This document shows, piece after piece, positions 1 through 7,003 of a stretch of 13,354 bases of DNA. The notes beneath the pieces are model-generated. The model had not been told where the DNA came from. It saw nothing but the letters and a program-made list of their open reading frames with translations, and did no database searches. Position numbers and translations under genes: made by a program. Source of the DNA: Piscibacillus sp052246295 (GTDB lineage: Bacteria; Bacillota; Bacilli; Bacillales; Alkalibacillaceae); the NCBI GenBank assembly GCA_052246295.1, contig JBQQCO010000038.1; one strand, 5' to 3'. Within the stretch, counting starts at the first letter, position 1. Each line of letters begins with the position of its first letter.

Positions 1-2
1 CT

Positions 3-169
3 GATCGGTTATTAAAGAAAGCGAAGTTTTTATATTCAAAAGAGCTGAATACCTACCAGTGGGGAAGTCATGTTCATTTACCACCCCACTTGGAAAAAGA
101 AGAATTACTAGCTCTAAATTTCATCAATCGTTTTGAGAATGTCATATTAACAGGTGCACCGGGTACTGG
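3..169 (+). pseudogene. istB: IstB-like IS21 helper ATPase, N-terminal-side fragment (interrupted)
   Basis: An open frame starting at base 3 (its beginning lies outside the window) encodes DRLLKKAKF, then a stretch ending ENVILTGAPGTG, which stops in the middle of a Walker A motif (GxxGxGKT). This is the region before and including the P-loop of IstB, the AAA+ ATPase that assists IS21-family transposases in target capture. The continuation KTHLATGLGRQ is found at 3599, on the other side of the RIT element. Past base 170 the frame runs into element DNA and stops within about 14 codons. The gene is therefore interrupted and cannot make active IstB. The assignment rests on the P-loop plus the typical IstB context in both halves. 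Confidence 0.85.
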
Positions 170-171
170 CA

Positions 172-258
172 ATTATCGAAAGAAATTGTTTATGGAAAGA
201 TATTCTTAAACAAATTTGTAATTCAACCTTAGATCAAGAAATATCTTTCCATAATATT
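172..258. repeat. RIT left end: terminal repeat plus internal inverted repeat
   Basis: The outer unit ATTATCGAAAGAAAT (172-186) is followed by TATGGAAAGATATT (191-204) and its perfect reverse complement AATATCTTTCCATA (240-253), separated by 35 bases. All three share the core [CG]GAAAG. They are probable binding sites for the element's tyrosine recombinases, arranged as one direct pair and one inverted pair. The block lies between the element edge and the end of ritC and contains no gene. Confidence 0.75.
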
Positions 259-267
259 TAAAAATAC

Positions 268-1290
268 TTACCTACAAAAATCTTGTAACCACTTGATTAA
301 ATCTGTATCCTCATCCCAAACGGGGATATCTTGTGTTACAACCTCCATATATGCAGTTTCTAATGCCCTTCTTTTGGTTTCCGTGTTTGCTCTTAAATAT
401 ATTTCTGTTGTAGTAACATTTACATGTCCTAATAAATCTCTTATATAAATCAGATTAACTCCTGCCTCTAATAAATGCATTGCTTTTGTATGCCTGATCA
501 TATGAGGATGAAGTTTACCAGAAAACAGAACATCCGGATGACTTGCTTTAGCCTTTTTTAAATATTTTTCTAAAATGTATGTTATGCCAGGCCTTGTAAA
601 TGGACGGTAATTACTGTTATAAAATAGAGGATTATCTTGCTTTCCGTTTTCCAATAAACCATTTTCTTTCATGTAATTCTCCAATTGATCTTTTGTCTTT
701 TCCATAATGGGTACACTTCTACGTTTATTACCTTTACCTGTCAAGATGATAGTGGCTGGCTTAGTAAGTCTAACATCTCTAATTTTGATATCAATTAATT
801 CTTGCACCCTTGCACCTGTATCATAAAGAGTAGCCATTAGGGCTAAATCGCGGCGATCTTTTTTCCTGCTAGTATCTGGTTGTTTTAATATACTTTTTAG
901 ACATTCCTGTGAGAGAAACTCAACCGTTTTTTGTTCTCTCTTTTTAAAGGGTATTCCTAATATTCTTTGGCATTCTAGTAATAGTTCAGGATGTTCTGAC
1001 TGAGTATAACGGTAAAAACTGTGAATCGCTGCTAGCCTTTGATTACGTGTATTAATGCCTACGTTACGCGTCTTTTCAAGCCAAAAGAGGAAGTCTTTAA
1101 TGTTTTCTGCTTTTATTTTTTCAAATGTAAGGTGCTCTGGTTTAATTTTTACTTTTGAATCATAATACATTAGCACTTGTTTAAAAGTATCTCGATAAGA
1201 CTTTATTGTATTGGTACTAACATTACGTTGGTTTGGAAGATAATCAGAAAGGAACCGTGTGAGTGTCCTGGCAAAATCAGTCTGTTTCAT
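268..1290 (-). CDS. ritC: Tyrosine recombinase, third gene of the RIT trio (RitC-like)
   Basis: This is a site-specific recombinase of the phage integrase/XerCD family (340 aa), expected to cut and rejoin DNA at the element ends through a covalent 3'-phosphotyrosine. The N-terminal half (about 1-120) is a SAM-like core-binding domain. The catalytic domain carries the full residue set: R161 in GARVQEL, K186 in GKGNKRR, H263 and R266 in HMIRHT, H289 in LLGH and nucleophile Y298 in TEIYLR. The ATG at 1290 is chosen over the TTG one codon upstream because GGAGGTG (1298-1304) lies 7 bases before it. It overlaps the end of ritB by 14 bases, which implies translational coupling. The gene name follows the order in RIT elements; I cannot test which RIT subfamily it belongs to. 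Confidence 0.88.
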   Translation of the reverse strand: MKQTDFARTLTRFLSDYLPNQRNVSTNTIKSYRDTFKQVLMYYDSKVKIKPEHLTFEKIKAENIKDFLFWLEKTRNVGINTRNQRLAAIHSFYRYTQSEHPELLLECQRILGIPFKKREQKTVEFLSQECLKSILKQPDTSRKKDRRDLALMATLYDTGARVQELIDIKIRDVRLTKPATIILTGKGNKRRSVPIMEKTKDQLENYMKENGLLENGKQDNPLFYNSNYRPFTRPGITYILEKYLKKAKASHPDVLFSGKLHPHMIRHTKAMHLLEAGVNLIYIRDLLGHVNVTTTEIYLRANTETKRRALETAYMEVVTQDIPVWDEDTDLIKWLQDFCR

Positions 1291-2260
1291 CAAACGACAC
1301 CTCCGGTATTAAAATTGAAAAGTTCTGTTCAACTGAAACTATGATTTTTGGATATAAATCAGCAGTCAGCCTTAAGTAATGTTGTGTACCTCTTAAATCA
1401 ACATGCCCTAAAAATGCAGAAAGGTATGGAAGGAGATTCGTAATATCTTCTTCATTTATGACCCATTTTTTCAAGCAGTGGACTGCAAAGGTATGCCTAA
1501 GATCATGGAGTCTTGGTCCCTTTCCACTATGGGAAATACCACCCTTCCATAGAACGTCCCTAAATAAATTATATATCGTACTTTCCTTATAACGTCCTCC
1601 GAAAGGAGAGGGAAATAAAAAAGTATTACTGGATTCTATGTGATGAATTTTTTCTACATACAAACGACAACGCCTTGTTAAGGTTTCCGACATTGGAACT
1701 TTTCGTTCTTTTCCAAATTTCGTATCCCTAATAAGTAAGACTCCTTGATTTAAGTCAATATCTTTTAGAGTCAAACTTAATGCTTCTGAAATCCGTAGGC
1801 CACATGCATATAATATACGAAATAGAAGAGGGAGAATTAGATGTCTGTGGGGGGAAACATCTGAAATAGGGTAATTGTCACATACGGAAAAAATGTTTTT
1901 TAACTCTATTTCTGAAAAGATATATGGAGCATAAGAATATCTGTCGATTGAAATAAAGGCAGCTGGAAAAATGTATGCCTCGTAACCAAGACGCACCATA
2001 TATGTTGCAAGTCCACGTATGATTGAGATCCTTCCGTTTCTTGTACTGACAGTTTCATTTGATCTTTTTTCTGTCCAAATTAGTACCAGTTCCTTCGGAA
2101 GCTTCATTTCTAATAGATTTTCATTTGCAACCAAAGTATCAAATTGCTTCAAAAGAGAAGAACTTTTTTTATACTTATAGCCAACAGCTTTCTTTTCTTC
2201 AATGTATCCAGCAATCAGTTTACCAAGAATGCTTTGAAACACAATGGCACTATTAGACAT
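1277..2260 (-). CDS. ritB: Tyrosine recombinase, second gene of the RIT trio (RitB-like)
   Basis: This 327-aa tyrosine recombinase has an N-terminal core-binding domain (about 1-110) and a C-terminal catalytic domain. Catalytic residues are R156 in CGLRISEAL, K181 in TKFGKERKVP, H252 and R255 in HDLRHT, H286 in FLGH and nucleophile Y295 in TQHYLR. The frame is open ten codons further upstream, but the ATG at 2260 is preceded by a strong AGAGGAGGTG ribosome binding site, so the shorter form is preferred. Its start overlaps the end of ritA by 8 bases and its end overlaps ritC. The three recombinases are therefore probably made together and may act as a heteromeric complex, as proposed for RIT elements. 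No defect is visible. Confidence 0.88.
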   Translation of the reverse strand: MSNSAIVFQSILGKLIAGYIEEKKAVGYKYKKSSSLLKQFDTLVANENLLEMKLPKELVLIWTEKRSNETVSTRNGRISIIRGLATYMVRLGYEAYIFPAAFISIDRYSYAPYIFSEIELKNIFSVCDNYPISDVSPHRHLILPLLFRILYACGLRISEALSLTLKDIDLNQGVLLIRDTKFGKERKVPMSETLTRRCRLYVEKIHHIESSNTFLFPSPFGGRYKESTIYNLFRDVLWKGGISHSGKGPRLHDLRHTFAVHCLKKWVINEEDITNLLPYLSAFLGHVDLRGTQHYLRLTADLYPKIIVSVEQNFSILIPEVSFDETD

Positions 2261-3493
2261 TCTTAAGCACCTCCTCTGGATCAATGGCACATTTCCTTAA
2301 ATCTTCCATTACTGTATGCAGATAGACACTAGTTGATTTAGAATTAAAATGTCCAAGGACTTCAGAGATTACTGGCAATGGTGTTCCCTGTTCAAGCAAT
2401 GTACTCGCAAGAGTATGACGAAGTGAATGTAATCCTTGCCTATTACCATGAGGAACAGTAATACCAGAAAGTCTAGTATATTTCGTAATAATATTATGAA
2501 GGTTAGCGTCTTTACCAAAGGCCTCATAGGGTGCATTCATCCGTATAAAAACAAAAGGAGCATCACTAACAGGCCGTCCATTTTTTAGATAATCAATCAA
2601 TGCCCACCCTATATCCTTTAAAATAGGATATGTTACGGTATTCTTTGTTTTATTTTGCCTTACTTCTATGGTTTTTGACTGCCAATTTAAATCTGATAAC
2701 TGCAAAGACTTGATATCTCCAACCCTTATTCCAAGCTTCGCAACTAGAATTAGGATCGCATAATCTCTTTTTCCAGTTGGATTACCCCTATCAATATTAT
2801 TCAGCAAACGTATAACATCTTCTTTATTCCAGACAGAAGGAACTGCCGGATAATAATACCTATTCTGTTTTGGAACTTTTAAAGATAGATTCTCATCCGT
2901 ATATTGGTTAAAATAGAGAAATCTCAAATATACTCTTAGCGTTGTTAAAATAGATGCAATACTTTTTCGTGATTCTTGTAAATTGTCTTTACATAGTCGG
3001 ATATTATTGCTGGTGTAATATCATTTGATTTCTGTACATTTCTGGAATCAAGGTAATCTATGAAAAAGAACAAACGTTGCATACGTGTACGCATGCCTCT
3101 TTTTGAATACTCGTTATTTTCACATTCCTTTTCATAGGCAACAAGTTCCTTTTCGAACTGTGGTGGCTTAACATAACCTTTCTTTTTAACAATCCTTCGG
3201 ATAATTACACCATGGAGCTGGTAGTCGCCCAAAACCCTTATTCTTCTAATGTGGTCTTTGTTCCCCTGAGGCATGGTTTCCTTATAGTAATCAATTGTAC
3301 ATTCATACTTTTCCTTTAAAAATTCTCTTCCCAATACTTCAGTAAAATAGATTTCATTCTTTTCTTTGGCAAATGCAATAACTCTTTTGTAAAAAGCGCG
3401 ATATCCACAAATAGTGTTATATGCATAATTTAGCCGTTCTAATTCGGATAAAACTTTAGAAACTAATTCATCAATTGGTAATCGAGTTTCCAT
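2253..3493 (-). pseudogene. ritA: Tyrosine recombinase, first gene of the RIT trio (RitA-like), frameshifted
   Basis: Two adjacent open frames encode the two halves of one recombinase. Bases 3493-2945 give the N-terminal domain (182 codons, METRLPIDEL to EKVLHLF). A frame shifted by -1, open through 2927 to 2253, gives the catalytic domain with R in KLGIRVGD, K in RQNKTKN, H and R in HSLRHT, H in VLGH and Y in TSVYLHT. Continuity is visible upstream of the second frame (RKSIASILTTLRVYLRFLYF), which looks like normal core-binding sequence. A single lost base in the T5 run at 2963-2967 (A5 on the coding strand) explains it; restoring A6 gives a 413-aa protein. The start at 3493 has a strong AGGAGGTG. 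This could be a true mutation, a sequencing error or, less likely, programmed -1 frameshifting. Confidence 0.85.
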
Positions 3494-3530
3494 TTTACAC
3501 CTCCTAGATTTAATAAATCTATTTTGAGGT

Positions 3531-3602
3531 ATTATGGAAAGAAATAAACATACATTTCACTCTAATAGTGCATATATCCTTATTTCTTTCCATAATGGAA
3601 AG
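3531..3602. repeat. RIT right end: 17-bp perfect inverted repeat and junction palindrome
   Basis: ATTATGGAAAGAAATAA (3531-3547) and its exact reverse complement (3580-3596) flank a 32-base spacer. The outer arm is the right terminal repeat of the element. At the junction with istB the sequence CTTTCCATAATGGAAAG (3586-3602) is a perfect 17-base palindrome. Its right half is made partly from istB's own GGAAAG, the codons for the Walker A Gly-Lys. This two-arm arrangement around a short core is what a tyrosine recombinase crossover site looks like. The ritA ribosome binding site lies just outside the inner arm, so recombinase binding here could also affect expression of the trio. Confidence 0.78.
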
Positions 3603-3884
3603 ACACATTTAGCCACAGGACTAGGAAGACAAGCTTGTCGAAACGGATATGAGGTTCGGTTCTTTAGAGTATCAGACCTAGTGGATCAATTAGAAAAGGC
3701 ATGGCAAGAGGGCAAATCACAAAACTTTAGAAACCGATTTAAAAAGGTAGATCTAATTATATTAGATGAAATGGGCTATATTCCATTTAGTAAAGAAGGT
3801 GCAGAATTACTCTTTCAGCTTATATCAGATTGGTATGAACAGAAAAGTATGATCATTACTTCAAACTTAGAATTTAGCCAATGG
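3599..3884 (+). pseudogene. istB: IstB-like IS21 helper ATPase, C-terminal-side fragment (truncated)
   Basis: The frame continues the fragment at 3-169: KTHLATGLGRQACRNG, then EVRFFRVSDLV, a Walker B LIILDEMGYIPF, and DWYEQKSMIITSNLEFSQW, all typical of IstB ATPases. It breaks exactly at 3885, where the Tn7-like terminus begins, so the last part of the ATPase domain and the C terminus are missing. The remainder may lie beyond the far end of the transposon, outside the window. The apparent ATG at 3534 belongs to the RIT inverted repeat and is not the gene's start. Two independent insertions have thus broken this gene. Confidence 0.88.
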
Positions 3885-3970
3885 TGTATATTTAAAATAA
3901 AGTCTTACTGTATGTAAAAAAGATGTACCGTTTAAAATAAAGTTATACTGTTTATAAAAAAGTTGCACCG
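3885..3970. repeat. Tn7-like end with four tandem 20-bp TnsB-type sites
   Basis: After TGTATA (3885-3890) come four head-to-tail 20-base units: 3891-3910 TTTAAAATAAAGTCTTACTG, 3911-3930 TATGTAAAAAAGATGTACCG, 3931-3950 TTTAAAATAAAGTTATACTG and 3951-3970 TTTATAAAAAAGTTGCACCG. Units 1 and 3 and units 2 and 4 resemble each other most, so the block also reads as a 40-bp tandem repeat. Tn7's right end has four packed TnsB sites of about 22 bp, so this arrangement is what one expects for the tnsA-proximal end. The helical periodicity (20 bases, about two turns) would place TnsB monomers on one DNA face. Binding by TnsB is inferred. Confidence 0.85.
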
Positions 3971-3991
3971 TATTTCCCCTTTGGATATGAT
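3963..3991 (+). promoter_or_regulatory. Sigma-A-type promoter of the tns operon
   Basis: TTGCAC (3963-3968) and TATGAT (3986-3991) are separated by 17 bases, close to the sigma-A consensus at both boxes. The start of transcription would fall near 3997-3999, about 13 bases before the tnsA GTG. The -35 box lies within the fourth TnsB-type unit, so TnsB bound at the transposon end should block RNA polymerase and repress its own operon. That is an inference from overlap, consistent with TnsB repression known for Tn7. Confidence 0.72.
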
Positions 3992-4003
3992 AGTCTAAAG
4001 GGG
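3976..4003 (+). promoter_or_regulatory. Inverted repeat sequestering the tnsA ribosome binding site
   Basis: Arms CCCCTTTGGA (3976-3985) and TCTAAAGGGG (3994-4003) can pair over 10 bases with one G-U, leaving an 8-base loop. The 3' arm contains AAAGGGG, the core of the tnsA ribosome binding site AAAGGGGTG (3997-4005), 5 bases before the GTG. The promoter's -10 box is the loop. RNA read through from istB or other outside DNA would fold and hide the site. RNA from the internal promoter would start within the 3' arm and stay open. Seven of the ten pairs form a perfect G/C- and A/T-paired outer stem. Confidence 0.7.
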
Positions 4004-4010
4004 TGTTTTT

Positions 4011-4850
4011 GTGTCGAAAAGAAAAAGAACATCTAAAGTCGATAAATGGATTAAAGAAGGTCGTGGAACTGGAGTTGGGTTAGATTATCAGCCGTGGATA
4101 AAAATTCAAGATGTTTCCTCTCTTGGTCGATCAACAAGATTAAAAGGTATAAAGACTGGTAGACAACATGAGTTTTTATCGGATTTGGAACGAAACTACT
4201 TTTATTTAACTGAATTTTCAGATTTTGTATCGGATATTCGAGAACAGTACCCTTTGTTACCGCAAGAAGAGACGATTATCATTGCCGATGAGCTAGGAAT
4301 AAAACATCCCACAGATCCAAAAACAGGCGATCCAATTGTTATGACAACTGACTTTTTATTAACGGTAAATAAAGGGCAAGAGGTGTTTGAAGTTGCTAGG
4401 ACAATTAAAATGAAAGATGAATTATTCAAAGAACGTGTACTTGAAAAGTTCGAAATTGAACGAGAGTATTGGCGTAGGAAAAATATTGATTGGGCGATTG
4501 TTACGGATGAGTATATCCCTAAAATAATGACACGCAACATTAGCTATATTCATGATTATTATGATATTCGAAATTATGATATATTCCGTGAAATGGATTC
4601 GCAATATATAGAAGATCTATCCTTGTCTCTAATGCAAAGGCTATTAAATAACAAACTTAAAATCCGTACCATTACAAATGAATTTGATGCTGATACTCAT
4701 TTGCCTTTTGGTAGTGGTGTAACACTTTTTTATTATTTACTTGCTCGGAAAATTATCGTGATAGATATGCTTATGCCTCTAAATTTAGAGCAACAGATTC
4801 ACATTAAATCCTTTGATGAAAGTAGACTAAAGAAGGTGAAATATGGATGA
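4011..4850 (+). CDS. tnsA: Tn7-like transposase subunit TnsA (5'-strand endonuclease)
   Basis: TnsA cuts the 5' ends of the transposon, which with TnsB gives full excision and cut-and-paste movement. The 279-aa protein (E. coli TnsA is 273 aa) shows the restriction-endonuclease-like core: E60 in DLERNYFYL, D114 in MTTDFLL and a lysine at K133 in ARTIKMKD, matching E63, D114 and K132 of Tn7 TnsA in order and spacing. The Gln just before the lysine in Tn7 (QVK) is not conserved. The C-terminal part contains NIDWAIVTDEYIP, a TnsA hallmark, followed by the region that contacts TnsC in Tn7. The start is GTG at 4011 behind AAAGGGGTG, the only site with a ribosome binding site. The end overlaps tnsB by 4 bases (ATGA), implying coupled synthesis of the two subunits. 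Confidence 0.95.
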   Translation: MSKRKRTSKVDKWIKEGRGTGVGLDYQPWIKIQDVSSLGRSTRLKGIKTGRQHEFLSDLERNYFYLTEFSDFVSDIREQYPLLPQEETIIIADELGIKHPTDPKTGDPIVMTTDFLLTVNKGQEVFEVARTIKMKDELFKERVLEKFEIEREYWRRKNIDWAIVTDEYIPKIMTRNISYIHDYYDIRNYDIFREMDSQYIEDLSLSLMQRLLNNKLKIRTITNEFDADTHLPFGSGVTLFYYLLARKIIVIDMLMPLNLEQQIHIKSFDESRLKKVKYG

Positions 4851-7003
4851 TTTATATTAATCAAGTACTTCAATATACGAAGGATTCAAAAAGAATCCGT
4901 GTTGTTGAAATAGAGGAAGCATATGTTTTTATCGTGGATATTGATGCACACACATCTATGCCTAAAAAGGAACTTTATTCAACATTAGTTACAGATATCG
5001 AACAAAAAGAGTTATTAGTTATAGCAGATCCCTTTTTAAGAGTTGTAATTGATAGGGATTTAACAAAAACGCAAATTCAAAAGCGTGAAAATGATTGGGA
5101 GACTATTCAAACTCACTGTTTGGTACATATGAGTTCACTCCTCCAAAAAAAGGGCAGGGAGAAAAAGATAAAGGAAATTGCGGAAGTTGTAAATGTAACT
5201 CCTACTAAAGTAAAAAAGCTACTCAGTCGATATTGGCAGCGCGGGATGACAAAAAACTCTATGCTACCCGACTACTCTAATTCAGGTGGTAAAGGAAAAA
5301 CGAAAGTTTTAACGAAAGAAAAAATTGGAAGACCTAGAAAAGTAAATATAAATAATGAATATCAAACTGGAATTAATATTACTGAGGAAATAAAGGTTCA
5401 AATTGAACACGTTATCAGCAAGTACTACAGGAGAAAAAATAACTACTCTTTAAAAGATGTCTATAATTTTATGCTACGAGATTTCTATTCTGATCGCTAT
5501 AAGGAGAATGGTGAACTGAAATATCGTATTTGGGATGCTGCTCGAATTCCCTCTTACCATCAGTTTTACTACTGGTTTAAAAAGCTAGAAGACCCAAAAA
5601 AGGATATTCAGTTTCGTAAAAGTACGAAAGAGTATGAGCTGAAACATCGACCCATTTTAAGTAATTCTAAATCAGAAACAAATGGCCCTGGGACCAGATT
5701 CCAGATAGACGCAACTATTGCTGATATATATTTAGTCAGTTCGCTTAATGTGAATAAAGTAATTGGACGACCAGTTATTTATGCGGTATTGGATGTGTAT
5801 TCACGTATTATCACAGGTCTATATGTTGGTCTAGAAGGCCCATCATGGGTTAGTGCGATGATGGCTTTAGACAATATGGTTGCAAACAAGGTAGAATTTT
5901 GTAAACAGTATGGTATCGATATAACCCCTGAGCAATGGCCAACACATCATTTACCTGAGATCATTATTGCTGATCGAGGTGAGTTTGAAGGATATTCGGT
6001 AAACAATCTTATTAATAACCTCAATATTAAAATTGAGAATACTACTGCTTACCGTGGAGATTTAAAAGGTATTGTTGAAAGAAAATTTCGAACATTTAAC
6101 GGGAAAGTAAAGCAAAAAGCACCTGGAGCAATTCAAAAGGAATTTCTAGAGCGTGGAGATCAAGATTATCGCTTGAATGCGACATTGAACCTAAAGGAAT
6201 TTACGTCTCTTATTATTACAATGGCACTACATCACAACCAAAAAGTCATTGAGAAATATCCTGTTGAAAAAGAAATGGTTGCAGCTGGATTGGTACCAAC
6301 GCCAATAAATTTATGGAATTGGGGTATTCAAAATCGTAAAGGAAGGCTAAGAACAATTGACAGAAATATTCTTCGCTTAAACGTGCTACCTCGAGGAAAT
6401 GCGACAATTTCAAGGACAGGCATTAAGTTTAGGAATCTCTTATATGGTTCTCAAAGGGCGATTGAAGAACATTGGTATTTGAAGATGAGAAATAGAAGTT
6501 TAGAAATTGTATATGATCCACGAAATGTTGAAAAAATTTATATTCCACACGATGACGGAATGAATTTTGAAACGTGTATTTTGTTAGAACCAAGTGATCA
6601 ATATAAAAATGATTTTTTGGAGGAAATTGTATTCCAACAACAACTTCGAAATGAACTAGAAGATATAGAACGTACAAGTCAAATTCAACTCACAGTAAAT
6701 ACAGATTCTGCATTGGAAGAGATTATTAGAAAGGCTGTGAAAAACAAAAAGCAATCTTATAATCAACCAACGAGTAAGAAAGCCAAAATAGCTTCTATTC
6801 GTGACAACAAGGACGTTGAAAAGTTATTGAATCGGGAATCCGAAAAATTTGATCTATCACCTGATAAGGTTAGTGAACCAGCTGAAGTAATCAACTTCGC
6901 AACAAAAGAGAAGGTAGATGAGAAACTACCTAAGAAATCATCCTCACGTCTAATGCAGAAATTAAAAAAGAAGCGAGATGATGAATTTGGAAAAAACAAA
7001 TGA
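4847..7003 (+). CDS. tnsB: Tn7-like DDE transposase TnsB
   Basis: TnsB recognises the transposon ends and joins their 3' ends to target DNA. The 718-aa protein (Tn7: 702 aa) has an N-terminal DNA-binding region with a helix-turn-helix near 108-130 (KEIAEVVNVTPTKVKKLL) and a retroviral-integrase-like catalytic core. D288 in FQIDATIADI, D376 in IIIADRGEF and E411 in GIVERKFRTF have spacings of 88 and 35, identical to D273/D361/E396 of Tn7. A beta-barrel region and a lysine-rich tail (about 660-718, SSSRLMQKLKKKRDDEFGKNK-type composition) follow; in this family the tail contacts TnsC. It starts inside the tnsA stop (ATGA) and its last 26 bases overlap tnsC. The likely binding sites are the four repeats at 3891-3970. 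No frame defect is seen, and all catalytic residues are present. Confidence 0.97.
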   Translation: MIYINQVLQYTKDSKRIRVVEIEEAYVFIVDIDAHTSMPKKELYSTLVTDIEQKELLVIADPFLRVVIDRDLTKTQIQKRENDWETIQTHCLVHMSSLLQKKGREKKIKEIAEVVNVTPTKVKKLLSRYWQRGMTKNSMLPDYSNSGGKGKTKVLTKEKIGRPRKVNINNEYQTGINITEEIKVQIEHVISKYYRRKNNYSLKDVYNFMLRDFYSDRYKENGELKYRIWDAARIPSYHQFYYWFKKLEDPKKDIQFRKSTKEYELKHRPILSNSKSETNGPGTRFQIDATIADIYLVSSLNVNKVIGRPVIYAVLDVYSRIITGLYVGLEGPSWVSAMMALDNMVANKVEFCKQYGIDITPEQWPTHHLPEIIIADRGEFEGYSVNNLINNLNIKIENTTAYRGDLKGIVERKFRTFNGKVKQKAPGAIQKEFLERGDQDYRLNATLNLKEFTSLIITMALHHNQKVIEKYPVEKEMVAAGLVPTPINLWNWGIQNRKGRLRTIDRNILRLNVLPRGNATISRTGIKFRNLLYGSQRAIEEHWYLKMRNRSLEIVYDPRNVEKIYIPHDDGMNFETCILLEPSDQYKNDFLEEIVFQQQLRNELEDIERTSQIQLTVNTDSALEEIIRKAVKNKKQSYNQPTSKKAKIASIRDNKDVEKLLNRESEKFDLSPDKVSEPAEVINFATKEKVDEKLPKKSSSRLMQKLKKKRDDEFGKNK

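Larger units (their letters stand above)
170..3598. mobile_element. Recombinase-in-trio (RIT) element inserted in istB
   Basis: Three consecutive, overlapping tyrosine recombinase genes on the minus strand lie between inverted ends. The terminal repeats are 172-186 and 3582-3596 (14 of 15 bases match, core ATTATSGAAAGAAAT). A TGG is present at both edges (167-169 and 3596-3598). Removing 170-3598 (3429 bases) rejoins GGTACTGG with AAAGACACAT and gives an in-frame GTGKTHLA in istB, which supports these boundaries to within the 3-base repeat. RIT elements are a known family with three different recombinases acting from one operon and palindrome-containing ends. The mechanism is poorly known, so the exact crossover point cannot be fixed. 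No passenger gene is present. Confidence 0.85.

Noticed and set aside
2059..2256. Plus-strand open frame opposite ritB
   Set aside because: It is fully antisense to a well-supported recombinase gene, with no ribosome binding site or recognisable protein.
3534..3596. Apparent ATG-initiated N terminus of the 3' istB fragment
   Set aside because: This stretch is the inverted repeat of the RIT element read through by chance. The IstB homology begins at 3599, and the true upstream codons are at 3-169.
3560..3600. Promoter for the rit operon (CATAAT within the right inverted repeat)
   Set aside because: The hexamers 17-18 bases upstream (TGAAAT or GTGAAA on the minus strand) are weak, and the box is part of the repeat itself, so I could not support a call.
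4202..4604. Minus-strand open frames within tnsA
   Set aside because: They overlap the catalytic region of tnsA and have low-complexity, hydrophobic shadow-type translations.
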